Positions 33,766 to 46,300 of a stretch of DNA of 64,000 nt are shown piece by piece. The notes under the pieces were generated by a model. The model searched no databases and was not told where the DNA came from. It worked only from the letters and a program-made list of their open reading frames with translations. The position numbers and the translations under genes were made by a program. The stretch is from NCBI GenBank assembly GCA_963920705.1, contig OY987226.1, positions 20,679,600-20,743,599 on the forward strand, given 5' to 3'. Source of the DNA: Odiellus spinosus (Eukaryota > Arthropoda > Arachnida > Opiliones > Phalangiidae). Positions within the stretch are counted from its first letter, which is position 1. Every line of letters begins with the position of its first letter.

Positions 33766-34658
33766 AATCTATAACTCGACTCGAATATTAACATTTTTTA
33801 TCTCACTTTTATCTCTTATTGTAGGTATAACATTCCGAAACAATTTTTTTAAACCCTTTTTAGTGTTTGAAAATAAATTAAGAGTAGAATTTTTGTTTAA
33901 AAAAAACAAAACCCTATGCACATTTTGAAGAGAATTACATCATTTATCACCGAGAACAGCAATTTTATAACATTGAATATTTTACCTTATTATCCCCTTT
34001 TTATTTTCGTAACAAAAACTATTTTTTTCTTCGTTAAAAAATAGTTTTTTCCGTTTATATTTGAAATTTAATTTTTTTTTACGCTTTATTTGTAACAGTT
34101 TTTTTTAAAGTTTAGACAGAAGTTAACATTTATTTTTAAGGCTTAACTATCTTGTTTTTATTTAAATTTCCGAGGGCTTTTTTGTGGATATTTAAAATTT
34201 GATTTCTTAAAAATTGTAATTTATTTTAATTTGATTTTTTTTTTATCTACAATACGAAGACTGGCAGTGTTTTGCGTCTGTGTCTGTATTTCTTGTTTTG
34301 GACGTTTTCAGTTACGGTATAGAATTGGTTTTTCAAATTTACTGATTTATTATCCCAAATCAAGCGCAAATATACATCCAAGTTTTTGGTTAGTTTCTAA
34401 TTTGTACGAATTCCGATTAAGACATATTTCAATAATTATTCAAATTTCAATTTATTTTTAAAAATATAATTAAAATTTTTAAAGTAATTCTATTTTCGTT
34501 CATATTTTTAAATTATAATTAAAATTTTAATTATATTTTAAAAATAATTGAAATTTTAATTATTTTAGAATTATACTTCAATTTCCAATTATATTTAAAA
34601 AAAAAAAAATCAATTCTAGTTTAAAATAATTAAATTTGATTAATTTTTAAAATAATAA
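33766..34658. other. Very AT-rich intergenic DNA
   Basis: Homopolymer-rich. The 76-codon frame at 34231-34461 shows no domain. Confidence 0.4.
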
Positions 34659-34790
34659 TTCAAAGTCCAATAAGATTTGGATAATTCAAAGTCTAATTAG
34701 ATTTGGATAATTCAAAATTCAATTAGATTTGGATAATTCAAAATTCAATTAGATTTGGATAATTCAAAATTCAATTAGATTTGGATAATT
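34659..34790 (+). repeat. 26-bp minisatellite, about five copies
   Basis: Unit TTCAAAATTCAATTAGATTTGGATAA, with the first two units slightly diverged. Confidence 0.85.
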
Positions 34791-35449
34791 AATAATTAAA
34801 ATTTCAATAATAGTTAAAACATAATTATATATAAAAATTGAAATAAATTCCTATAAATCAATTTTTATTTATCTTTTAAAATTTGAAAATTTAAAATTCA
34901 AATCAATAAGTCGCAATACGTAGCCTTTTTGAATAATTTAGAATATGTTTGCGCATGATTCGTTATGAATTATTTTAAAAATGTTTACCTATACTTTTGG
35001 TTTCTCTAAATTTGACTGAAGTAAATTCGAAGTTATTCTTTTAAAACTTTAAAGAGCAAACCACCAATAAGCTACATCGAGTTGGCAGTTGAACGGATGC
35101 GATTAAAATTTTCTTGAAAACAAAACTCAATGCAAAGAATAGCGGCCAAGGTTTAACTAATGTATATTTTTTTTAATTTTGAATTAATTTGAATAGTTAA
35201 AGGATGCTTTGTATTGAGGTATCCACGTTGTTCCGGATATTTTGTACAGATTTTGAACGGGGAAGAGGATCGGAACTTAAGGGGATTTTTAAAACCCCAT
35301 TTTTTGTTTGTACTATTTAAAATTGGCTGTTTTTTTAAAGGTTATCTTCTAAGAGCAAAGTATTTTATCGAGAGCGAAACTAAAAGAATTGGTCAAACTG
35401 GCAACTCGTTATATCAAATAGTCCAAGTTCAAAAAGATTTTTAAAGTTT

Positions 35450-36010
35450 AGTGTCCAAAGTACAACATAATTTGAAAGATGAGGTTCAATTAGGTCAAAA
35501 TTTGAAAGAAAACGCGGAAATTTTGTCAAAATTTGAAAGAAAAGGTGAAAATTAAGTCAAAATTTGAAAGAAAAGGTGGAAAATTAAGTCAAAATTTGAA
35601 AGAAAAGGTGGAAAATTAAGTCAAAATTTGAAAGAAAAGGTGGAAAATTAAGTCAAAATTTGAAAGATAGTGTTCAAAGTAGGTAAAAATTTGAAGGATT
35701 GGGTTTAAAGTTTAGAAGTCGAAATTTGAAAGATTGGGTTCAAAGAAAGACAAAATTTAAAAGATTGGGTTCAAAGCATGAAGAAATTTAAAAGATTTTG
35801 TTCAAAGAAAGAAGAAATTTGAACGATTGGGTTAAAGTCAGGGTTCAAAGAATAAATAAAATTGGGATTCTAAGATAGGTTGGATGTTAACTTTGACAAC
35901 TTAAGACAGAATTTGAAAAATGGGTTCAAACAGAGAATTTTTGTCCAAAAGTAAGACAAAATTTGAAAGATTAGGTTCAAACTAAGTCAAGATTTGAAGG
36001 ATTGGGTAAG
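35450..36010 (+). repeat. 32-bp minisatellite with degenerate flanks
   Basis: Three to four near-perfect 32-bp units (AAAATTTGAAAGAAAAGGTG, then GAAAATTAAGTC) at about 35530-35660. Increasingly diverged AAATTTGAAAGATTGGGTTC units continue to about 36010. Confidence 0.8.
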
Positions 36011-37200
36011 TAAGAGTTCGAAAGACCGATAAAGGTTTAAATTGCGAGATTGTGAAAGACTGAAATTCAGATGTTTCAGCTTAAATTGAATAAAAAGCTT
36101 CAAAATTAAGATTAAGAGAGAAAAGTTAGATTTTAAAGAAAGATATAATCCCAAACAAAATATAAGCATGTTTGGATTGCATCGAAAGAAAATTAGGTTT
36201 GGTACAAGGACTATCTGAAACGCGTAGTTTAATTTCTTAAACCCATCTTTTACATCGGATTATTATTTAAAGTCACGAGTTCAACCAATAACAATTTGTA
36301 GATCTATCCATTTGAAACACAAAATCTACCACACTATTGAACCTTAATAATTAAGTAGCTATTCGAGGCATTGAGAGTTGATTTCAAAGTAGAGAGGGAG
36401 AGAGGACAGGGGGCTGAATTGAACGTCACGACCGATAGTAACTTAGAAAAAAAATGATTTAACAAGAATATACTATGAATTAAGAAACGAGAGTAAGAGA
36501 GACGTTTAAAAAATGGATCTCAACAATAATATACACCTTGAACGTAGATGAACACGAATGAACGTGGTACGAGTCTTCCTCTAGTAAGCGCGTTGAGGCG
36601 TTACGTTTAGGAGAGAGACCTTGCATTTATTTAACTAAAGACGACGGATGAACGCGAACAGTTTTTTTCTTATATTTTGAAGATGATCAAAAAGTTATCT
36701 TAGATCGTACTAAGTTCATAAATAAACGTTTTCACCGTTTTTTCACAATTTTTTCCAGTTTTTTTTCGCTATAAAATTTCATAAGCTATCACTTTATTTC
36801 GCAATGTTTGAGTTAAACTAACTCGGCGCGATCCTGTTATAGCGTTCTTAACTAGATTTCATTTTTTCCAGCAAAGAGTGGATCTCTCAGTTTGGTGCAA
36901 AATTCCAATTGATTCCAATTAGACAGAAATACTGGTAGTTTATTTTCTTACGAGGGGTTGAACGTACCCGTGGTGACGCCTTTTCCAATTGGTTTTGCCA
37001 CTCGAAAAGTTGAGGTCACGTCATTTGCGTTAAAATACTCCAAAAATTAAATATTTTCTGAAAATATTTGGAATTGTACTTTTATGATAAGATCACAATA
37101 ATTTTTGGCGCCACTTGGGCGTTACGATTGGGATTATCCCCCTAGTTTTGCGAAGCATATTTACCATTTAGTTTGTTGGTTTATAAAGATGAAACATTCG
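36011..37200 (-). other. Region downstream of ftz-f1, including its probable 3' UTR
   Basis: The sequence just left of the stop codon would be 3' UTR. The nearest AATAAA on the minus strand is at 36944-36939, about 260 bases after the stop, and is only a candidate. Nothing else was recognised. Confidence 0.35.
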
Positions 37201-37347
37201 TTATTTCTTCTTGGCATGCAGCATTTCCATGAGTAGGGTTTGCGTGGGTGCGCTGCCGCTGAGGTGTCTAAAATAGAGGTATTCTTCACCACGCATCCCG
37301 ATCAAATGTATTTCCGGCAGAACCGCCAATAGCTGATTGAATTTATC
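37201..37347 (-). CDS. ftz-f1: ftz-f1 terminal exon with AF-2 helix
   Basis: 147 bp, acceptor TTTGTAG|GATAAATTC. It encodes DKFNQLLAVLPEIHLIGMRG, EEYLYFRHLSGSAPTQT and the AF-2 motif LLMEML followed by HAKKK and TAA. It is too short as an open frame to show up in a simple ORF scan and was found by reading the minus strand. Confidence 0.95.
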   Translation of the reverse strand, partial: DKFNQLLAVLPEIHLIGMRGEEYLYFRHLSGSAPTQTLLMEMLHAKKK

Positions 37348-40300
37348 CTACAAATACAACCAACAACCCAGGTTTTGTTTTTTGTATAAAAAGGAGGAAA
37401 GGGGCAAAGGGAAAGAAATCCAGGTTAGTAATATTCAATAAAGAATAGTAGCGAGTGGACGCAAACCTTATGAGATTTAAAGCAGTTTTTCTAGAACATT
37501 AACGGGACCAAGAAACCTGTCTAATTCTTTTTAAATTAGACCAAACAAATATCCAAATATATGTTAGTTTGTAATATCTGTATTTACACCTCATAAAAAA
37601 AAAATAGAACCAATCTCAAAACTATTTAAAACCGAGTTGGAATCCGCTCGGACGCACGCTACACGCTTAATTAGAGTGTAGTTGTAGCTACATTCGCACC
37701 TCCAACCTCTTTTACTTTCAAACAGAATGTCTTGAATTAGGCTTAGCGTAAAATCAACCAGAACCATCTTTTTCCGAGGGTAAAAGCGAATTATTTGATT
37801 GGTAAAAACTAGAATAATATCGCTTTCACTTAATGTAAGTCATTATATTATAAAAATTGTTTTATAATTAAATATCTAGAAATTGAATGGCCTTAATCAC
37901 GTGAATGGCATGGTTCGGTGATTGGCTATTGAATTGCTTTTCAAAAGTTCCTTTATTTGGAAATCACTTTTGGACATGAAGTTGGTTCACTTCTGACCAA
38001 AATCTTGTTTTTATCCAATTTTTACGGTACTTTGTACTCGAAATTCACATGCCCACATTTCATGGTCCTTTTAAGTTCAACATAAGTTTAAAAATCACCT
38101 AGACTAGAGGGAAAATAACTTTTTTTTGCCAATATAATTTTTCATATTTTTCAAAAAAGTTTAATCAGTTGCTTTCAAATATTTCAAAAATGTTTGCGTC
38201 AACGAAGCTTCTAGTTTCCAATATTAGCATCAACTTCGCAATCTTAGGAGCTTTCTCCTAAGTTTCTGAAGAAAAACTAAAACAGTAATAGTTTTTCATT
38301 CACGCGTGACTGTGTAAGATTATTGAACGAGATATGGTTTTAAATTTATTAAAACCAATTTATTATTTAAAAGACCAAATAATTGTCATTTTCTACTAAA
38401 ACGTATATCGAGGAGTTAAATTATAGAAAATTGAACATCTGAAAGTGGATAACGTAGCTTCGACAAATACCGATTTAAAATATCAATTTATCGGATTAAA
38501 ATAATCACTTTAAAATGATATCTTAGCTCAGCGTGAAAAAACACCACTTCGCAACCATCTTGAGGATTGAGATACGTAGATTTTTTTTTTTAATATTTTG
38601 GGAGTCAAAAGTGGCCCATTTCAAACTCTTACCCACCCACAGATTTCATTATTCATAATCTAGCCCGAAGATATACAGGGTCTCATAAGATATACAGAGT
38701 CTCATAATGTCACGCTGGTTCATGCTGGGCTATCACCAAATTTTAAAAGTCTCATAGTTTTTAGTTCTGTCAAAGAAATAGAGGCTAAATAAGATCAGCA
38801 TTCAGTAATACTCAACATTGACACTTAAGATTTCGTAAAATTTTAAATTTGACCTCTCATTGGAGTCAACGGTCAATCGACGAGTCAATGAACAGTCAAT
38901 AACTTAGAAATTAGTGAACAAATAACCATATGGAGGAGTGGGATTCTTAGTTGATTAAACGGGCTCAAAGGAAACAAAAATAGTACCAGTCCATTGACTA
39001 TTACTGATCGCAGCCTAGGTATTGTATACTTTATCCCAAATTATGTAGAAAAATATTATTAGTAAACCCAAATAAGGATTAAAACTTTTGAGGTTTATTA
39101 AATTAATTTATTGAGGATGTGTGCATGAACCGCGTTGAGTGAGACTCTTCTTCGCGTTGAGTGTACCCACCTTGATCGACTTACCCGCCAGCCAGTTTAA
39201 TATCGCTTTTAATCAATATAAAAAGGAAATTCTCCTCCAAATACAGGGACTTTTTTTAAATCGGGACAGACAGTGGCCTTCTTCTTCAATTCCGTTTTGT
39301 AAAAGCTACGCTATATAGAACTATAGTCAGCCAAGGAGGCAAGTGCTATGTTATAAAATTTGAGCTTTAGCGACAAAAACTGAAGCTTAAAATCTCAGTT
39401 AATTCAAAACAATATTCAAAATAATATATGACCTGCATTAATTCTCGCAAATGATAGGACTTTAGATTCGAGAAGGCATGGGAATATCGCAAACTTTACT
39501 AACCTAAACCTAGCTTCTTACGCACGCTCAGAACTCTAGATTGGCTGACTATAGGCTGTCAAAATACTGTAAATGAATGGAATTTAAAGAGGCAACGTAG
39601 AAAACAATTTATCATTGCATTATCTAAAGGTGAAGAATTTTAGAGATTAATAGTGTTTTCCATTTAAAGATCTAGATCGCTCCGAGATCAAACTGAGTGT
39701 GTTCGGACACTTTTGCGCTTTCCATTTGATAATCTCGATCAGCTAGCCTACAGCCGCAATCGGGCTGTGATCTGCTCGATGTTACTCTGATTTTTATTAT
39801 AAATCTAGTTCGCTTGGTCAATATATTTGGGACTAGATTTTTTTTTATCTTTCCTCAAAGTCTTCCTAGGATAGCTCTAATGAAGATATTTTGGAAATTA
39901 TCTACGCCTATAATTCTGCAGAAAGTAAGCACCAAAAATATTTAGGATTACTTTGTGAATGTTTTTGGGAAAACATAGCGACGGAGCTTTGATTCTTAAA
40001 ATATTACCTCTCCAGACATATTCTTGCCCCAGCTCGAAAAGGAAGAGAATAAAAAGGCTTTAGAAATAATACGCATTTTAAATATTTGATTTTGCTCTGG
40101 CCTGGATCTCTCTACCAAGTTACCAACCCGAGATTTTATAAATTAGAGGGCAAATCTCGAGCAATTTGAGATCAGTCAAATGGAAAAAGCTATTGTAGAT
40201 TAAAAGCCGAGCAATTTTAAATATTAATCTCTCCCATTCATTACTAATAGTGTGTGTTTGAAAAGGCGACATTGCAAATAACTGATTCCGTCAATGAGCC

Positions 40301-43300
40301 CGAATTAAAAAGAATGTAAGCTAAGATTTATCCCACACTCAAACGCCTTGTTCTGGAATCTTAAAATGAAAAATTCTGCATCATCTGCTTAAAATTTTTA
40401 GCTTACTTTCCTGGATTAATTAAGGTTTCAAAATGGCGCAATTTTCCATTATAAACTAACTTTAAGGCACTATGTACTATGTCTGCGTTTGGATTTTAGA
40501 AAAATACTCTTCAATTGGTCTTCTAAAAAATGGTTTTAAAACCGAGTTCAATCTCCAATCGTTACAAAAACGATTTAAATAATCATGACCCAATCATTTT
40601 AAAGAGCAAATGCCCAACGCAATTTGAAGTAAGGCGTGTGGTCTTTATAAAAACTTCGTAGTGTAGAATATCGTACATGCGGAAAAGCTTACGAACAAAA
40701 AAAAAAAATTAAGTGTACTCACGTTAATTTGGGGATAACAATTAATAGTGTATTCTAGTAACGTCTGTTGCGCCTGTTCATGAGCTTCCGCTACTAGTTT
40801 TGCGTTAGACAAACCTCGAACTTCTACAATTAGCCAGTGACAGTAATTAGATAAAATTCCAAATTTAATTTCTGATAATAAAGCGCACAGGGGAGTAACT
40901 TTCAATACCTGGATTTAATAATAGCATGAACTTGAGACAGATGTAATCGACGGGGTCTAGTTTGAGCTCCTGGAACTTGGCAGCTATGCATTGCAAGTTC
41001 TCTGCCAGATTGGTCTGGCCGAGCAACGCTAACGTCAAGAGATCGAATTTTTGCCCGTTGGCCAAAGTGGTCTCATCAGGAAGGCCATGGTGAATCCTCT
41101 GGTGCAAGTGGTCCAAGATTAACATATCACTCCACGAATGCTGCAATAGCTTCATTTGGTCGTCAACCTGCGAATTCAAATCATAAATTCCATAGTTATT
41201 AAATAAGATCATTTAGGGTCTTTTTAAAAAAAAAAACAATTCCAGATAAATCTAATATTCACCTTATACTTATTATAAAAAACACTTTTCAAGTTGTAAA
41301 TCACGTCAATATATTAAGCGTTTTAAAGTCTAGGGCCAGGGACGAAAATAAGCACAAGTCACTGGTCATTGTCCGATAAATTTTCCAAATGTCCGATAAC
41401 TTTTTATTTTTAAGAGGGGGTCACTGGACAAATGTCCGATAAAAAAAGTACTTTTCAATACAAGAAATGTAGCAATGTCCGGTAATTTTGTTAAATGTCC
41501 GATAACTTTTGAATTTTTAAGGGGGGTTACTTTACATTTGTCCAATAAGAAAAATTTCTTATTTCCATCCCTGTCTAGGGCGTCCAAGCGATACTAGACA
41601 ATTAAGCAGATAACAGATTCCTAGCCTACTAGCCAGGGGTGGAAAATAAGCATTTCTCCATTTTGGACATTTCACTAATAGAGAGAGATTGGGCAATGGA
41701 CAGAAGTCCAGAACCATAGGTACAATAACTACGTATATAAATAGGAATCTGAATTATGTAAAATAGACTACCGCGAGATCGCGGCGATCCTGGGCGCTGG
41801 AGCCGAACACTAAAATCGAGCCAAGTTCGCAACACTCCCAGCTTCGAAAATTCTGTTTTGGCTCATAAATGAGGAAATAAAACGAGAGCTGCAATCATAG
41901 AGCGATGCTAGTGTACGTCTCAAGCCACCAGGATCGCTAATATCTCGCGGGATTCACTTTTCCGCATTGAAGTTTCCAATCTATATACATGAAATATTTA
42001 TTCATTCTTGTCGACTCCCTATGGGACCCAAAGTTAGTGACTGTTAGCCACTTATTTTAATATAAATATAAATGAGATCCGGTGACTCTTAGAGCCACAG
42101 GTATTAAATATTTAAACTAGTCAAGCTAATTTTAAAACTGGTCTATGAAACTGCCAATTTCCAACGATGGAGCAATGTTGTCTTGAACCCCTTTAACCCC
42201 CTCTCCCCCGGAAGTCATGTTATTTACGAGTTCGACTTCCTTCTCAGAAATCACGCGGAGTAAAAATCGAAAAACAATTTCCGTAGGCCTAACCTATTTA
42301 TCAAAAAGTGCTCTATAGAATGTTGACCGTGAAATTCAAAATAAAAGACGTCACTGCCTCAAAGACCCCGACTCCCTCGAAAACTGTCGCGACAAATTCC
42401 CACAGGGAGGAGAGTTATACAATTGGGAGCAGAGATGGCGCGACAGGAGAACAAATAACTTTCACCAGGAGACGGGACTCGCGGGAGAGAGTCTCGAATC
42501 CCGACATTCATTTATGGATAAAAGAGAGAGAGGGAGAGAAAGCGAAAAGACATTTTTGATATAAAAAAATGAGTCCATGTAGTGGTTTTCGCTTTCGATG
42601 GGGGAAGGTTACGGATAAGGGGGTCCCGCGCGGGAAGGATCATAGTTTCCACCACCGACCGCCGTCGCTTGTCCCACTGACCTACTTTCGAGAATAAAAA
42701 GGCAGAAAGTTTTTTTTTTTTTGCAAAAATTCAACACGCAATCCTGGTCCTCCCCCCTCTCGCCCCGAGTGAAAGTGGTCCTCAGTTGCCAAGCAACTTT
42801 TTAGAAGGGGCCATTTTCATAGTGTATGGGTAGAGGCGGGAGATAGAGAATGGAGGGCTTAGAGATAAAATTTGGGTTTGATCTCGGCTCTGTATTCGAA
42901 AACCGGTACTGCGAGGTACGCTACGCGCGACTGAATTCCTTATTACACTCTACCCTTTAGGGCCTTTCGTATATTTCATTGGCAAGGCGAATACTTTTTA
43001 CGGCCACTGAGACCGGATTTTTCATTATCAAAGACAAAACACGATACGCAAAGAGAAACTGGGGCACCGCGCACTTTCGTCATAATTAGAATTTCTTAAC
43101 AGTCACGCAGTTTAGTCGATATTAGTTTCTAAAATAGGCAAAATCCCATTCTAGCGTTCTTGTTTTATTACAAAACTGTCGTCTGCTAAAAAGATGGTTA
43201 TGATAAAACTGTCGATTGGTAAAAAGATGGTTATGATAAAACTGTCGATTGGTAAAAAGATGGCTATGATAAAACTGTCGATTGGTAAAAGGAGTTGTAT

Positions 43301-46300
43301 GACAAAACTGTCGTCTGCTAAAGAGAGAGCGGTATGACAAAACTGTCGTCTGCTAAAGAGAGAGCGGTATGACAAAACTGTCGTCTGCTAAAATGGGGGT
43401 TACCAAGATGTGACCAAGGCACCTAAAACTATCGAATGGTGCCAAAGTGAATGAGGATGTAAAGTTGTAAACTAAAATTTTCGTCGTGTTGGGACATAAC
43501 AGCGCTAGAGGTCCTCTAATCAGACGACACGTTTCATTAACCATTCCTGAATCATCATGACCCCCCAGAGGACCTCAAGCTTAGTTGGGTTAATAGCTAT
43601 TTCCAGGGACTGAAATAATGTATTTTTTTCTTAAGAACGGAAAAGTTATCATATGACCTGTATCAGTAAGGAGCTTTTCTTTTAAGACAATTGTCCAGTG
43701 ACCCCTCACAAATTTCTAAAGTTGTGGGATATTTCGCTTATTTCCCTCCATGTTCCATAGTGATTATACCTAAGCTGTTTCGGTAGCGAGTACTCTACTC
43801 ATGTTCAATGGGCGTTGCCAAATTAACTAAGCTACTTTACACAAAATTAACTTCCGCTAACTAGGGAATAAGATATAAAGGTAGAGTCAAAAGCGACATA
43901 GGCCTAGTTGACGATAAAATAAAATTATCTTAACTTTTCTAATGAAAAACAATAAATTGAAGGTTTTTTTACAGGCGGGTGGGTGAAGCGGCGTGATGGT
44001 TTTTGTCAAATAGTTTGATAGCCTTCGAGGTATTAGAAGGCCCTTGAGCACGCGCCAAACACAAACAAGCGAATGAAACCTTGATTACACTAGCGGGAAG
44101 ATATGCGAGAAACAAACAACGGAAGGTTGCGGTTTAGACCGTCTTAAAAACAAATCCTTGAAATGGCCTTTAAAGCCAAATAATTTCGAGTTATTTCCCT
44201 TTGATCATCGGCTCAGCTTTTCCCAGTCTGTCAACTTGGCTCGACCAATCCTTGAAAAAAGGATTTTTCCCTTTTTAACTCAAAGGGTAATTAAAAGTGC
44301 GGTCCCCCTGGTGCCCTAAGTTTCTCTAGATTTTCTGGAATTAGCAAAGGTTCCCAAACAAACGTTTCTCAGATTGCTCTCGAAAACCAAGTTTAATTCT
44401 TTCCAATATTGTCCTAAGAGACTAAATACGAAAGATTTTATGGAAGCCCGTACAAAATGGTACAAAACAATCGTTCCGACACCTTAAATGTAGGTTAAGC
44501 CTAAATTATCTAAAGACGAGACCAGTTTTTCGTGATTTTCTTATAATAAAGATGCATAACGAATAAACTAGATCTAACCAGATTTCAAAAGTGTCCCACG
44601 AAAAATATCAGTGCGCTGGTAAATGCACAGGCGGGGCGTTGCCGCCACGAATAGGGCGGTTAAACTAAGAAGCCCAGTGAATCAATCCTTTCCGAGAGAT
44701 AAATGCTAGTTAATTATAATAAAGCACTAGTGTCGCGCTCATGTAACAATTTAGATCGTTTAAATTTCGAAATAAAACCCTTCAAAAAGAGATAGTATTC
44801 CAAACGAGAGGCGGAGTACATTTGATCTAATTTGCTAAAGGACCATTTGTTCGAATCTTGAATAATCGAACAAAGGTCTATTTGATCAAATTCCAAATTA
44901 ATCGACTTAAGAACTAATTTATTAAATCCCAACTGATCGGCAGCGAATCTAATTGATCGTATCTTTCAGACTTTCGCGTTCCTGGCTGATGCTCAAACGC
45001 TTTTAACCAAACTTTTCTAGTTAGCAGACGACGTCGACCATAGCAAATTGTACAGTCAATGCTAGGATGTGCGCATAATGGAAGAGCATTTTAAAGGGGT
45101 AAATTTCAGAGCAGATAGGGCCTTTTAACTGCTTAAAGGGAGAATGCAACATAACAAGAAGTGATTTTTTTATCGATTCCTTCTCGATTAATTAGGCCTA
45201 ATTCAAGAGTAAAAATTTAAAACGTACCCCGAAAATAGCCTTATCTTGATTCACGGAGATCCTACATTCCCCATATAAGATCCATCGATCATTGGTCGCT
45301 AATCCTTATATGGGGAGGTGACGATCTCCATGAATTCAGCTAAGCCTATTTTCCAGGTACACTTTAAATTTATTTCTAGTTTAATATTTGTTTGCAATTA
45401 TTTTTACTGGTGGTTTACGGGTTAGACATATGTAAAAGACAAGGAATGGTTAAAAAAACATTTGTTGTTAGACTGCATTCTCCCTTTAACGAATTTTTGA
45501 CGTTGCCGTCCGACGCGTAATTTTAAAAAAAAAAGGCTTAAACTATTGGCGATAGTATCCCTTTACCGGGTACCAGTATAAATTTAAATAAAAACGAATT
45601 TTAGGTTCTCCCTAGCGCAGCCAAAGCGGGAAGAATTCAAATGGGTCAAGGTAAAGAATGTTCAACCGAAAAACTTAAAGAGTTTTTCCTCTCGCTGAAA
45701 ACGAGAGTCGGAAAACCATTAAAGAAACAGTCTTACTAAAAAAAACGTATTTGATGATAAATTAAAAATTTATATATATACTTCCTTTCACAAGTTGACA
45801 AAAAGTTTAGGGTATTGATTAAACCTCACAGGGAAAATTATCTAGTTGTTGATAACCACTATCTTTCGACGCAAAAAGATGGAATTACAGTATAGATTTC
45901 GCACCGGATTCGCTAGCTAACGGAGACTTTTCCTTTAAACCCGAAATTAACTTTTTTATTGGCGAAGAAAATAATTTTGAAACGGTACGCCACCCTAAGC
46001 CGCTAAATTATTATCGAAATTAATAATTATATTGGAAAAAAGGAAGGAATTATCAAAACTTAAAAGGTTAAACGGCGAACATCGTGATTACTTTGTGGGA
46101 TTTAATAGTTAACTATAAGTTCTAATCTGTGGCCTTGAAACTTCAGCTACACTCGAGCCGATATTTGGAAATCTTTATTTGGGCGCAATCTCTAACGGTT
46201 TTTTCGAATAATTTATCAAACTTATCTTACTAAGGAAAAAACAACACTTTCTCAAACACGTACCGATCTAAGCCTTATTTTTCAAAAAACAAACAGATAT

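Larger units (their letters stand above)
37348..40722 (-). other. ftz-f1 intron, 3.4 kb
   Basis: Contains the family I element at 37499-38074 and a possible inverted-repeat element at about 39647-40196. Otherwise no gene or repeat was recognised. Confidence 0.7.

Noticed and set aside
43122-43375. Minus-strand frames with repeated RQFYHNHLFTN
   Set aside because: Translation of the 33-bp minisatellite in a ftz-f1 intron, with no splice or domain support.
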